61,065 nucleotides of DNA from Aureimonas ureilytica (GCF_001475935.1 NZ_LDQA01000052.1:1-61065), one strand, 5' to 3'; shown: positions 27,263 through 35,314, numbered from the stretch's first letter. The notes: generated by a model not told the origin, from the sequence alone. Translations and numbers: made by a program.

Positions 27263-27372
27263 GTCCGTACCAATTGACCACCGGAGGGCAATTCACCCTT
27301 ACTGTCTATTTTCTGAACAGGTTTGCCCGATCCGTCGATCCGCCGTTCCCTCCATCTTTCCGAGGAGCCGAC

Positions 27373-28158
27373 ATGACCCGCTTCAAACTGGCCGCTCTGG
27401 CCGCCGCCCTTCTGGCGCTCGCCGGCCCCGCGAGCGCCAAGACGCTGACCGTCGGCGCCAATGTCGGCAACGTCCCCTGGGAGTTCCAGAACGAGAAGGG
27501 CGAGATCGTCGGCTTCGAGATCGATCTGGTGCGCGAAGCCGCCAAGCGCATGGGCTATGACGACGTGCAGTTCGAGAACATCCCGTTCAACGGCCTGTTC
27601 TCCGCCGTCCAGTCCGGCCGGATCGACGCAGCGGTCTCCTCCATCACCATCACCAAGAAGCGGCTGGAGTCGGTCTCCTTCGCCCAACCCTATTACGACA
27701 GCGACCAGTCCCTTTCGGTCCTGAAGGATTCCGGCATCGGTGGCCTGTCCGGTCTCAAAGGAAAGGTCGTCGGCGTCGATACCGGTTCGACCGGAGACAT
27801 CTACGCCACTCAGCACGAGAAGGACTTGGGTCTTTCTGAAATCCGCCGCTTCGAGGGGCTTTCGCCCGCCATGCTCGACCTCGCGGCAGGCCGGATCGAT
27901 GGCTATATCTCCGACATTCCGGCGGTCGCCTATTACATCAAGGACAAGCCGCAATACGCCGTGGTCGAGCGCATCCCGACCGGCGAGCAGTATTCGGTGA
28001 TGTTCGCAAAAGACTCGCCTCTCGTGGCGGAGGCAACCAAGGCCATCACCGAGATGAAGGGGGATGGGTCCTTGGCGGGGCTCCATGAGAAGTGGTTCGG
28101 CACGAAGCCGGACGCCGAAACCTCGACCGTGAAGGTTCTGGGCGCGCCTAAGCTCTGA
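27373..28158 (+). CDS. ABC transporter substrate-binding protein (polar amino-acid type)
   Basis: The periplasmic binding protein is 261 residues with a clear signal peptide (about 22 residues, ending GPASA). The mature part matches family 3 solute-binding proteins: WEFQNEKGEIVGFEIDLVREAAKRMG, FNGLFSAVQSGRIDAAVSSITITKKR, VGVDTGSTGDIYA, LAAGRIDGYISDIPA. The ATG at 27373 follows GAGGAG; longer upstream frames are not supported. It leads a five-gene run with permease, ATPase, aminotransferase and amidohydrolase. The ligand is probably an amino acid or cyclic amide; the sequence alone does not say which. Confidence 0.9.
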   Translation: MTRFKLAALAAALLALAGPASAKTLTVGANVGNVPWEFQNEKGEIVGFEIDLVREAAKRMGYDDVQFENIPFNGLFSAVQSGRIDAAVSSITITKKRLESVSFAQPYYDSDQSLSVLKDSGIGGLSGLKGKVVGVDTGSTGDIYATQHEKDLGLSEIRRFEGLSPAMLDLAAGRIDGYISDIPAVAYYIKDKPQYAVVERIPTGEQYSVMFAKDSPLVAEATKAITEMKGDGSLAGLHEKWFGTKPDAETSTVKVLGAPKL

Positions 28159-28233
28159 CCTCCGGGCGCCCGACACTCCCGGCGGGCCCGCAGGACGCGC
28201 GGCGCCCGCCCTCCCCCGGTCGCAGGGACAGGC

Positions 28234-28908
28234 ATGGATATCGTCACCACCTTCTTCAATATCGACGTGCTTTGGCGCTCGATGCCTCAGCTCCTTCAAG
28301 GCCTCTGGCGCACGATCCTGCTCGGCGGCCTGTCGATCGTGCTGGGTCTTCTGGGCGGTCTCGCCTTGGCGCTGGTGCGCCTTTATGCGCCGCGCCCGCT
28401 GCGTTGGTTGTCCATTGCCTATATCGACGTGTTCCGCGCGCTGCCCGTCCTCGTCTGGCTGGTGATCGTCTACTACGCCTTTCCCTTCATCGGCATTCGT
28501 CTCTCGCCTTTCGCCTCGGCGTGTCTCGCGCTCACCACCGTTTCGGCGGCCTATACGGCGGAAATCTACCGCGCCGGCATCGAGGCCATCCCGCGTGGCC
28601 AGTTCGAGGCCGCCCAGTCGATCGGCCTCAATGCCATCGACGTGATGCGCGACGTGATCCTGCCGCAAGCGGTGCGGATCGTCATTCCCCCGCTGACCAA
28701 CAATTCGATCAACGTCATGAAGGACACGGCGCTCGCCTCGGTCGTCGCCCTGCCGGACCTTTTGAAGCAGGCGACACAAGCTCAGGCGCTCGCGGCCAAC
28801 CCGACGCCGCTGATCGGCGCGGCGATCCTCTACCTGCTTCTGCTTCTGCCGCTGGTGCGCCTCGTCGCCCGCTTCGAGACACGCTACTCCGCGCGGGAGG
28901 CCCGTTGA
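28234..28908 (+). CDS. ABC transporter permease (HisM/GlnP type)
   Basis: The 224-residue inner-membrane permease has about five helices. It has the His/Glu/Gln/Arg/opine permease features LWRTILLGGLSIVLGLLGGL near the N-terminus, FRALPVLVWLVIVYYAFP and the cytoplasmic EAA loop EAAQSIGLNAIDVMRDVILPQAVR that contacts the ATPase. Only one permease gene is present, so a homodimer is expected. It follows the binding protein by 75 bases and is followed almost directly by the ATPase gene. Confidence 0.92.
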   Translation: MDIVTTFFNIDVLWRSMPQLLQGLWRTILLGGLSIVLGLLGGLALALVRLYAPRPLRWLSIAYIDVFRALPVLVWLVIVYYAFPFIGIRLSPFASACLALTTVSAAYTAEIYRAGIEAIPRGQFEAAQSIGLNAIDVMRDVILPQAVRIVIPPLTNNSINVMKDTALASVVALPDLLKQATQAQALAANPTPLIGAAILYLLLLLPLVRLVARFETRYSAREAR

Positions 28909-28909
28909 C

Positions 28910-29659
28910 ATGACCGCCCCATCGCCAGAGCCCATCATCCGTATGCGCGGCGTCGTGAAGCGCTACGGCCAATTCACCGCCCTCAAGGGCGTCGATCTCG
29001 ACGTCGCCCCTGGCGAAGTGGTCGTGCTGCTCGGTCCCTCGGGCTCGGGCAAGTCCACGCTGATCCGCTGCATCAACCATCTGGAAGAATACGACGCGGG
29101 CGAGGTCTTCGTCGGCGGCGTGCGGGTCGAGCGGGGGCGCAACCTCCTCAAGGTGCGCCAGCAGACCGGCATGGTGTTCCAGGCCTTCAACCTGTTCCCC
29201 AACCTGTCGGTGCTCGATAACGTAGCGCTGGGCCCGGTTCGGGTGAAAAAGCTCACCTGGGAGGCGAGCCGCGCCAAGGCGCAGGCGCTGCTCGACCGCG
29301 TCGGCATCGGCGCGCAAGGGGCCAAGTTCCCGACGCAGCTTTCGGGCGGCCAGCAGCAGCGCGTCGGCATCGCCCGCGCGCTCGCCATGGAGCCGCGCAT
29401 CCTCCTGTTCGACGAACCGACCTCCGCGCTCGATCCCGAGATGGTGGGCGAGGTTCTGGACGTCATCAAGGGCCTTGCGCATTCCGGCGTCACGCTCGTC
29501 CTCGTGACCCATGAAATGGGCTTCGCGCGGCAGGTCGCCGACCGCATCGTCTTCATGGAGGACGGCGAGATCCGCGAGGTCTCCGCGCCCGACGTCTTCT
29601 TCTCCTCCACCCGCAACGAGCGCGCTCGCGCCTTTCTCGACGCGGTTCTCAACCACTGA
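28910..29659 (+). CDS. ABC transporter ATP-binding protein (GlnQ type)
   Basis: The 249-residue ATPase has Walker A GPSGSGKST, the Q-loop FQAFNLFPNLSVLDNV, signature LSGGQQQRVGIARALA, Walker B ILLFDEPTSALDPEMV and the switch histidine in LVLVTHEMGFA. These are typical of polar amino-acid importers. The start codon is one base after the permease stop, so translation is probably coupled. Confidence 0.95.
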   Translation: MTAPSPEPIIRMRGVVKRYGQFTALKGVDLDVAPGEVVVLLGPSGSGKSTLIRCINHLEEYDAGEVFVGGVRVERGRNLLKVRQQTGMVFQAFNLFPNLSVLDNVALGPVRVKKLTWEASRAKAQALLDRVGIGAQGAKFPTQLSGGQQQRVGIARALAMEPRILLFDEPTSALDPEMVGEVLDVIKGLAHSGVTLVLVTHEMGFARQVADRIVFMEDGEIREVSAPDVFFSSTRNERARAFLDAVLNH

Positions 29660-29715
29660 TTTCTCCAGACAGGCGCCGGGGAAAAGCCTACGCGCGCCGG
29701 CAAGGTCCAGCAGAC

Positions 29716-30933
29716 ATGACCCTCGATCTCGACTTCGCCAGAGCCCAGTTCCCCGCCCTGTCGGGCGAATGGACTTTCATGGACAATGCCGGTGGCTCCC
29801 AAGTGCTGGCGCGCGTCGCCTCGCGCGTCTCGGACTATCTTCTCACCAGCAACGTGCAGACGGGCGCGAGCTACGAGCCGAGCCGTGTCTCGACGGCGCG
29901 CGTCTCCCAGTCGCGCGAGGCCTTCGCCCGCTTCATGAATTGCGAGCCGGGCGAGATCGTGGAAGGGCCTTCTACGACGATCCTCATCCGCTTTCTGTCT
30001 GAGGCCATGACCGGCCGCCTTCAGCCGGGCGACGAGATCATTCTCACCAACACGGACCACGAGGCCAATATCGGCCCTTGGCTGAAACACGAGGCGCGCG
30101 GGGTCAAAATCCGCTGGTGGCGCTGCGACCCGGAAACCTTCGAACTCGATCTCGAAGACCTGAAAAACCTGATGAGCGAGCGCACCAAGCTCGTCTGCGT
30201 CACGCACGCCTCCAACATCCTCGGCACGATCAACCCGATCCGGGAGATCGCCGACATAGCCCATGCCGGCGGGGCTGAGCTCTGCGTCGATGCCGTGGCC
30301 TATGCTCCGCACCGCGCGATCGACGTCAAGGCGCTGGATGCCGACTACTACATCTTCAGCGTCTACAAGGTGTTCGGCCCGCACCACGCGGTGATGTTCG
30401 GCAAGCGCGACAAGCTGCTCGCGCTCGACAACATCTACCACTACTTCTTCGACAAGACCCGCGTGCCCCACAAGCTGGAGCCCGGCAACATCAACTACGA
30501 ATGCGCCTGGGGGTCGATCGGCTCGGTCGATTATGTCGAGGAGCTCGGCACCCGCGCCGGGGCCGGCGAGGGTCGCGCCGGGATCGAGGCGGGCTTTGCC
30601 GCGATCGCCGAACAGGAACGCGCGATCACCGCGCGCCTCCTCGACTTCCTCGGGAGCCGCAACTCGGTGCGTGTCATCGGGCGGACGTCCTCGGCCATCG
30701 CGGACCGCGTCTCCACCGTCTCCTTCACGGTCGGCGACACCAGCTCCCGCGAGGTCGTCGAAGGCGTGGACAAGGCCAAGATCGGCATCCGCTACGGCGA
30801 CTTCTACGCCAAGCGCATTGTGGAAGAGCACGGGCTGACCAGAACCGATGGCACCGTGCGCGTCTCCATGGTCCATTACAACACGCTGGAAGAGGTCGAT
30901 CGCCTGATCGCCGCCTTGGAGCCCGCGCTGTGA
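29716..30933 (+). CDS. Class V aminotransferase (cysteine desulfurase-like)
   Basis: The 405-residue PLP enzyme of fold type I has DNAGGSQVLARVASRVSDYL, a GPSTTILIRFLSEAM phosphate-binding turn, TNTDHEANIGPW with the His that stacks on PLP, VDAVAYAPHRAIDVKALDADYY (Asp to the pyridine nitrogen) and FSVYKVFGPHHAVMFG with the Schiff-base lysine. Annotators would call it cysteine desulfurase-like, but the company of an amidohydrolase and amino-acid importer suggests transamination or C-N cleavage in a catabolic route. The stop overlaps the next gene's GTG. Confidence 0.85.
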   Translation: MTLDLDFARAQFPALSGEWTFMDNAGGSQVLARVASRVSDYLLTSNVQTGASYEPSRVSTARVSQSREAFARFMNCEPGEIVEGPSTTILIRFLSEAMTGRLQPGDEIILTNTDHEANIGPWLKHEARGVKIRWWRCDPETFELDLEDLKNLMSERTKLVCVTHASNILGTINPIREIADIAHAGGAELCVDAVAYAPHRAIDVKALDADYYIFSVYKVFGPHHAVMFGKRDKLLALDNIYHYFFDKTRVPHKLEPGNINYECAWGSIGSVDYVEELGTRAGAGEGRAGIEAGFAAIAEQERAITARLLDFLGSRNSVRVIGRTSSAIADRVSTVSFTVGDTSSREVVEGVDKAKIGIRYGDFYAKRIVEEHGLTRTDGTVRVSMVHYNTLEEVDRLIAALEPAL

Positions 30934-32330
30934 GCGAGGGGTTCGATCTCGTGATCCGGGGCGGCACGGTCGCCACCGCCTCGGACGTCTTCCAGGCCGA
31001 CATCGGCATCCGTGAGGGGCGCATCGTCCAGATCGGCGAGGCGCTGGGGCGGGGCACGGAGGAGATCGACGCCACAGGACGCTATGTCCTGCCCGGCGGC
31101 ATCGACAGCCATGTCCATATCGCTCAAGCCTCCGGCGACGGGATCGTCATGGCGGACGATTTCGAAAGCGGCACGCGCTCGGCGCTGATGGGCGGCAACA
31201 CCACCATTTTGCCCTTCTGCCTGCAGGAGAAGGGACAGAGCTTGCGCGCGGCGCTGCAGGGCTATCATGCGCTCGCCGAGGGCAACTGCTATACCGACCA
31301 TTCCTTCCACCTCATCGTCGCCGACCCGAGCGCGTCCGTACTCGGCCAGGAACTGCCGGCGCTGGTGGAAGACGGCTACACCTCCTTCAAGGTCTTCATG
31401 ACCTATGAGGGCCTTCGGCTGAACGATGCGCAGATCCTGGAGACGATGGATGTGGCCCGTCGCACGGGCGCGCTCGTCATGGTCCATTGCGAGAACGAGG
31501 ACGCGATCCGCTACCTCATCGGCCGCCACGAGGCGGAGGGAAACCTCGCGCCGCGCGCCCATGCCTCGACCCGGCCGGTGGCTGTCGAGCGCGAAGCGAC
31601 CCACCGTGCTTTATCGCTCGCCGAGGTGGTGGACGTGCCGGTCGTCATCGTCCACGTCTCCAACGGGCCAGCGATCGATGAAATACGCGCCGCGCGTGCG
31701 CGCGGCCGCAAGGTGATCGGCGAAACTTGCCCGCAATATCTCATGCTGACCGCCGACGATCTCGACGGCATGAACTGGGAGGGTGCGAAGTTCGTCTGCT
31801 CGCCGCCCCCGCGCGACGCAGACGCCCAGAAAGCCTGCTGGAACGGCCTGGAAACTGGCGTCTTCGACCTCTTCTCCTCCGACCATTGCCCATTCCGCTA
31901 CGACGACCCCGAAGGCAAGCTGAACCCGAAGGGCAAGACAAGCTTCCGGCACATCCCGAACGGCATTCCGGGCGTCGAGACGCGGCTGCCGATCCTCTTC
32001 TCGGAAGGTGTGATGAAGGGGCGGATCGACCTTTCTCGGTTTGTGGCGCTGACCGCGACCAACCATGCCAAGGTCTATGGATTGGAGCGCAAGGGCCGAA
32101 TCGCGGTCGGCATGGATGCCGACATCGCAATCTGGGACCCGGCCGAACGCCGCACCATCCGTCACGCCGAGCTTCACGATGGCGCGGATTACACGCCCTA
32201 TGAAGGACTGGAGGTCGAGGGCTGGCCGACCACCGTTCTCCTGGGAGGAAAGGTCATGGTCCGCGACAGCGCACTGGTCGGCCGCAAGGGCGACGGCCGC
32301 TACCGGAGTCGATCCCGAACGGGCCTCTGA
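30930..32330 (+). CDS. Dihydropyrimidinase/D-hydantoinase-like amidohydrolase
   Basis: This cyclic amidohydrolase of about 466 residues starts with GTG at 30930, overlapping the aminotransferase stop by 4 bases; a longer upstream extension is out of context. Metal and catalytic motifs are GGIDSHVHIAQ, SFKVFMTYEG with the carboxylated lysine, VMVHCENED, VVIVHVSNG and FSSDHCPFRYDD. Proteins of this group open dihydropyrimidines, hydantoins or allantoin. Sitting last in the operon with an importer and a PLP enzyme, it probably hydrolyses a cyclic ureide or amide after uptake. Confidence 0.88.
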   Translation: MSEGFDLVIRGGTVATASDVFQADIGIREGRIVQIGEALGRGTEEIDATGRYVLPGGIDSHVHIAQASGDGIVMADDFESGTRSALMGGNTTILPFCLQEKGQSLRAALQGYHALAEGNCYTDHSFHLIVADPSASVLGQELPALVEDGYTSFKVFMTYEGLRLNDAQILETMDVARRTGALVMVHCENEDAIRYLIGRHEAEGNLAPRAHASTRPVAVEREATHRALSLAEVVDVPVVIVHVSNGPAIDEIRAARARGRKVIGETCPQYLMLTADDLDGMNWEGAKFVCSPPPRDADAQKACWNGLETGVFDLFSSDHCPFRYDDPEGKLNPKGKTSFRHIPNGIPGVETRLPILFSEGVMKGRIDLSRFVALTATNHAKVYGLERKGRIAVGMDADIAIWDPAERRTIRHAELHDGADYTPYEGLEVEGWPTTVLLGGKVMVRDSALVGRKGDGRYRSRSRTGL

Positions 32331-32355
32331 GGAAGGCTCAAGGGATCATCCACCG

Positions 32356-32893
32356 CTAGACCGCCGTTCGCCACTGAGTTTTGTGACGATACATTTCGTT
32401 GTCCGAAGCTGCCAGGATATCGTCCGGGGTCCACGGCTGCTTCCAGATTTCGCCTCCAAGGCTCGTTCTGACACGGATGGTCCGATCAACCAGAAGAACG
32501 TCGCAGTCCATCAACTGACGTAGGATCGCGAGCCTTCTCTGGAATTCGTCGCGCGAGGATATGCGGAGCAAAACCGCAAACTCATCGCCACCGATGCGCG
32601 AAACGGTTTCTCCTTCCAAGATCGCTGCCTGCAGCACATTCGCAACGTGTCAAAGGACGGCATCACCGATCCGGTGTCCATAGGTGTCGTTGATCGACTT
32701 GAATTCGTCGACGTCGATGAGCGCGATGCCGAAGGCTTCCTTGGCGACCAATCCGCGATCGATCGCTGCCGCAACCTCGCGAGCCCTCCCGTTCCCCTCT
32801 TTCGCAAGCTCTATCTGTCGTATGATCTCAGCTGCTTTGGCTTCGACCTTCTCCTGGCGGTGGGCGGGAGTGCTTTGACCACGGGTAGGCTAC
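32356..32893 (-). pseudogene. Diguanylate cyclase (GGDEF) remnant with internal stop
   Basis: The minus-strand frame reads a short coiled-coil stalk ([19 protein letters not shown]), then [20 protein letters not shown] and, after an in-frame TGA at 32652-32650, RIGGDEFAVLL and a normal GGDEF ending (NEMYRHKTQ). The TGA replaces what is usually an Arg codon (VL-stop-HVAN). The N-terminal sensor region is missing: a stop precedes the stalk at about 32896. The active-site GGDEF motif is intact, but no product can be made from a full domain. This was once a cyclic di-GMP synthase. Confidence 0.85.
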
Positions 32894-32996
32894 ATCATGA
32901 AAAGATGCGGAAGGTCTGCCGTTAGACCCCCGGCGTCGGTTTTCTCTAGGGCCTTATGTCATAAAATGCTATTCTACGGCATCAGGAGGGATCGAC

Positions 32997-33254
32997 ATGG
33001 CGAACGTGACGGTCGGTAAGCACTACGAGAATATGGTGCAACGCATGGTGCAAAGCGGGCGGTATGCCACCGTGAGCGAGGTTCACCGGGAAGGCTTACG
33101 CCTGATCGAGGAACGCGAGCAGGCGCGGGAGGCCAAGCTGGAAGCCCTGCGCACCATGATTGCCGAAGGTGACGCCAGCGGAGCTCTTGAGCCGATGGAG
33201 AGCGCGGCTGAGCTGAAAGCCGAAGCTCGCCGTCAGCGCGCCAAGGAAGCTTGA
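32997..33254 (+). CDS. parD: ParD-type antitoxin
   Basis: The 85-residue protein has an N-terminal ribbon-helix-helix (ANVTVGKHYENMVQRMVQSGRYATVSEVHREGLRLIEERE) and a charged C-terminal tail, as in ParD/CopG antitoxins that bind DNA and cover ParE. AGGAGG sits nine bases before the ATG. The toxin gene follows after 4 bases. The preceding 60 AT-rich bases probably hold the promoter and the self-repression operator. Confidence 0.88.
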   Translation: MANVTVGKHYENMVQRMVQSGRYATVSEVHREGLRLIEEREQAREAKLEALRTMIAEGDASGALEPMESAAELKAEARRQRAKEA

Positions 33255-33258
33255 TCGG

Positions 33259-33555
33259 TTGAGCCTGCCTATCATTCGGACCCCGAAGGCACGCGCCGAT
33301 CTGCTGCGCGTCTGGTCCTACATTGCCGACGACAACGAGAAGGCCGCCGACGCCATGCTCGACCGCTTCGAGCGGACCTTTGCCATGCTGGCGGATAGTC
33401 CGCTCGCCGGTCGGGCGCGACCCGAAGTGGCCGAGGGCCTGCGTAGCTTCGTCGTTGGCAACTATGTGGTGTTTTATCGAGTCATGCCTGACGCCGTGGC
33501 CGTCATCCGCGTGCTCAACGGCTTTCAAGATATTCCTGCCGCCGACTTCTCGTAA
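33259..33555 (+). CDS. parE: ParE-type toxin
   Basis: This 98-residue RelE/ParE-fold toxin has IRTPKARADLLRVWSYIADDNEKAADAML, FAMLADSPLAGRARPEVAEGLRSF and VGNYVVFYRVMPDAVAVIRVLNGFQDI, the standard ParE pattern. ParE toxins block DNA gyrase. It starts at TTG 33259, directly after parD. The module likely stabilises the plasmid by killing segregants. Confidence 0.88.
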   Translation: MSLPIIRTPKARADLLRVWSYIADDNEKAADAMLDRFERTFAMLADSPLAGRARPEVAEGLRSFVVGNYVVFYRVMPDAVAVIRVLNGFQDIPAADFS

Positions 33556-33721
33556 GCGCTGATTTGATGCGAAAACGTCATATGACTTGGTCGAGTTAGG
33601 CCGTTTTTTTCACATTTATGGCGTCAAGACGGTGGCGATCCATGCGTCCCTCGCATGTCGGACGTGCGGGCGCTGGATAGCGAGGGACTGCAACCCTCCT
33701 CTTCGAGCTTTGCGCTACTGC

Positions 33722-33795
33722 CCGATGAGTGAGAGGCGTAGGTTCTCCTCATCGGAAGAACAGACACACGCCGGCCACCACCGATGAGAGGCCGG
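33722..33795 (+). promoter_or_regulatory. Leader with mutually exclusive hairpins before the DUF1127 gene
   Basis: CTCATCGG (33748-33755) is complementary to CCGATGAG both upstream (33722-33729) and downstream (33781-33788). The downstream copy lies in the loop of a GC hairpin formed by CCGGCC (33771-33776) and GGCCGG (33790-33795). The three elements allow alternative folds or a loop pseudoknot ending just ahead of the ribosome-binding region of the 33815 gene. A regulatory leader RNA is inferred from the complementarity only. Confidence 0.45.
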
Positions 33796-33814
33796 ACACG
33801 AAAGGCAAGACATC

Positions 33815-33958
33815 ATGTCCCTCGCTCGCTCCTTCAGCACCTGGCGCCAGTATCGCAACACGGCCGCCGAGCTGAACCGTCTCTCGCAGCGCGAACTCGC
33901 CGACCTCGGCATCGCACGCGGCGATATCCCGGCCATCGCCCGTCAGGCGGTCCGATAA
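33815..33958 (+). CDS. DUF1127 small protein
   Basis: The 47-residue basic protein matches DUF1127 (YjiS-like): WRQYRNTAAELNRLSQRELADLGIARGDIPAIA. Alphaproteobacteria encode many such proteins. In Rhodobacter one of them (CcaF1) is an RNA-binding protein made from a stress-induced transcript that also yields the CcsR small RNAs. The ATG at 33815 follows AAAGGCAAG. The hairpins directly downstream reproduce that CcsR layout, which supports both calls. Confidence 0.88.
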   Translation: MSLARSFSTWRQYRNTAAELNRLSQRELADLGIARGDIPAIARQAVR

Positions 33959-33973
33959 GCGTTTCCCCCTTTT

Positions 33974-34085
33974 GCTTCAGCTGGTCCTCCCCACCTGAAG
34001 CGGACTGGCCGAACGGTTCCTCCCACCTTTCGGCTTCTCTCCAACGCCCTTGCCGGTCCTCCCCCGGCAGGGGTGTTTTCGTTTG
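33974..34085 (+). ncRNA. Cuckoo/CcsR-like RNA: three hairpins with anti-Shine-Dalgarno loops
   Basis: Three consecutive stem-loops follow the DUF1127 stop by 15 bases. Hairpin 1 pairs 33974-33980 with 33995-34001 and has CCTCCCC in its loop. Hairpin 2 pairs 34008-34013 with 34029-34034, loop CCTCCC. Hairpin 3 pairs 34047-34056 with 34064-34073, loop TCCTCCC, and ends in a T-rich tail. Alphaproteobacterial cuckoo RNAs carry C(C)UCCUCCC loops complementary to ribosome-binding sites and lie downstream of DUF1127 genes. They are processed from the mRNA and tune stress and methylotrophy genes. The same organisation here is strong circumstantial evidence. Confidence 0.75.
34047..34085 (+). terminator. 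Rho-independent terminator of the DUF1127/sRNA unit
   Basis: CCCTTGCCGG pairs with CCGGCAGGGG (one G-U pair) around a 7-base loop and is followed by TGTTTTCGTTTG. This is the third hairpin of the RNA unit and doubles as a terminator. Confidence 0.85.
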
Positions 34086-34157
34086 GGGACTCACAAATGG
34101 GCGTGGAGGGGTAGAGACCTCAGAGGGCAGGCCTTATCCAAAGTAAAGCTTGGATAC

Positions 34158-34190
34158 GAAAAAGCCGCTGGGGATTTCACCCAACGGCTC
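34158..34190 (-). terminator. Rho-independent terminator for the small membrane-protein gene
   Basis: Read on the minus strand, AGCCGTTGGG and CCCCAGCGGCT form a stem around TGAAAT, followed directly by TTTTTC. It faces the terminator of the convergent DUF1127 unit and lies about 125 bases past the 34314 stop codon. Confidence 0.8.
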
Positions 34191-34313
34191 CAGCGTCTCC
34201 TGCGGAGATCGGCTCTGCATCTCAACTCGCCAGTCCATCCGCGGTCGGACAATCTGCGCGGCCTGACAGCGATGGGAATGCCGATACCGAGTGGTTCAGC
34301 CACGCGTATCTGG

Positions 34314-34505
34314 TTAGCGCTCGCTGCTCCAGTTTATGAAGCACCGGGGCTCCAGCCCTACTATCCGCACCTGCCCACCAGCACTCTTGCACTGCGCAAA
34401 GCCGACAGCGTTCCACAGTATGAACGGCACACCAAAAACGAGGGCTACGAAGATTGCAGGCCCACGTCGCAGAACCCTGGGTCGCTGATTGTTTGGAGCA
34501 GCCAT
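34314..34505 (-). CDS. Small single-pass membrane protein, unknown function
   Basis: The 63-residue protein has a basic N-terminus (RPRVLRRGP), one hydrophobic helix (AIFVALVFGVPFILWNAVGF) and a C-terminal tail with two cysteines (CKSAGG, EPRCFINW). I chose the ATG at 34505 because GGAGG stands five bases before it; a longer frame upstream has no such signal. A strong terminator follows. No family is recognised. The two cysteines might form a disulfide if the tail is periplasmic. Confidence 0.6.
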   Translation of the reverse strand: MAAPNNQRPRVLRRGPAIFVALVFGVPFILWNAVGFAQCKSAGGQVRIVGLEPRCFINWSSER

Positions 34506-34665
34506 CTGATCCTCCGTTTCGATGAAGGATGCACAGCCAACAATTGAAGCGAAGTGAACGCACGCAACCACCCGTTCGTCGTATTGGCGAAAGCCATCAG
34601 CGCTAAAGTTTTGCGCGAGGATGACCAGGGAATGTTGGAGTTTCGGGAAAACCCAGTGCGGCTCG

Positions 34666-34968
34666 TTAAGCCGCAATAGAACGCGGTACGATCCGCTCCA
34701 ACTCGTCTTTCAGCGCCTCCGCTTCCTTGCGCAGGTCCCAAACGCGCTGGAAGTTCAGCCAGATATCCGGCGACGTTCCGAAATACCGGGATAGGCGAAG
34801 GGCCGTATCGGCCGAGACACCCACCTCTTCCTTCACGATGCGCTCGATACGGGTGCGCGGCAGATGAAGGGCTTTCGCCAACGCTCCGGCGCTGAGACCG
34901 AGCGGAATGAGGTACTCTTCCCGAAGATACTCGCCCGGATGTACCGGGTCTGCGAAAGTGAGTGCCAT
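34666..34968 (-). CDS. higA: HigA-type antitoxin
   Basis: The 100-residue helix-turn-helix protein of the HigA/VapI group has PVHPGEYLREEYLIPLGLSAGALAKALHLPRTRIERIVKEE, then VSADTALRLSRYFGTSPDIWLNFQRVWDL, the family's hallmark. The ATG at 34968 has AAGGAGG upstream; a longer frame to 35082 would run into the toxin gene. Toxin first and antitoxin second is the usual higBA order. It should bind HigB and repress the operator at 35315. Confidence 0.9.
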   Translation of the reverse strand: MALTFADPVHPGEYLREEYLIPLGLSAGALAKALHLPRTRIERIVKEEVGVSADTALRLSRYFGTSPDIWLNFQRVWDLRKEAEALKDELERIVPRSIAA

Positions 34969-35015
34969 GATGCCCTCCTTGGCTGTATGGCGCAGGATCG
35001 CTTGGGGGACGTCCA

Positions 35016-35297
35016 TCAGTGATAGTCTACGATTTCCACGTCCTCCGCGCCTTGCTCTGTCCAACGGAAGCAGATGCGCCATTGGTCGTTGATCCGAATG
35101 GAATGCTGCCCCTGACGATCCCCTCTGAGTGCCTCCAGCCGATTACCCGGAGGAGAGCGAAGGTCGTCCAGCACCGCCGCATTGTGAACAGCTTGAAGGC
35201 GACGGTTGGCCATCTTGAACAGGTCGGCCGGGAAGCCCTTCGGGTTCTTGCCCGACACGATCGCTTCCACAAACTTGCCTTTGGTCGAAACGATCAT
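35016..35297 (-). CDS. higB: HigB/RelE-type toxin
   Basis: This 93-residue RelE-superfamily protein has KGFPADLFKMANRRLQAVHNAAVLDDLRSPPGNRLEALRGDRQGQHSIRINDQWRICFRW, the normal HigB core with the catalytic-type basic residues. HigB cleaves mRNA on the ribosome. I chose the ATG at 35297, just inside the operator-like palindrome. A 47-base gap separates it from higA. Confidence 0.9.
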   Translation of the reverse strand: MIVSTKGKFVEAIVSGKNPKGFPADLFKMANRRLQAVHNAAVLDDLRSPPGNRLEALRGDRQGQHSIRINDQWRICFRWTEQGAEDVEIVDYH

Positions 35298-35314
35298 AAC
35301 CGCCCCTTCGCGGG

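Noticed and set aside
26755-30876. Long minus-strand frames across the GntR, ABC and aminotransferase genes
   Set aside because: They are antisense to genes with clear family motifs and have low-complexity shadow composition.
29716-30933. Housekeeping cysteine desulfurase (IscS/SufS)
   Set aside because: No Fe-S assembly genes are nearby and the operon is an importer plus amidohydrolase; a catabolic role is more likely.
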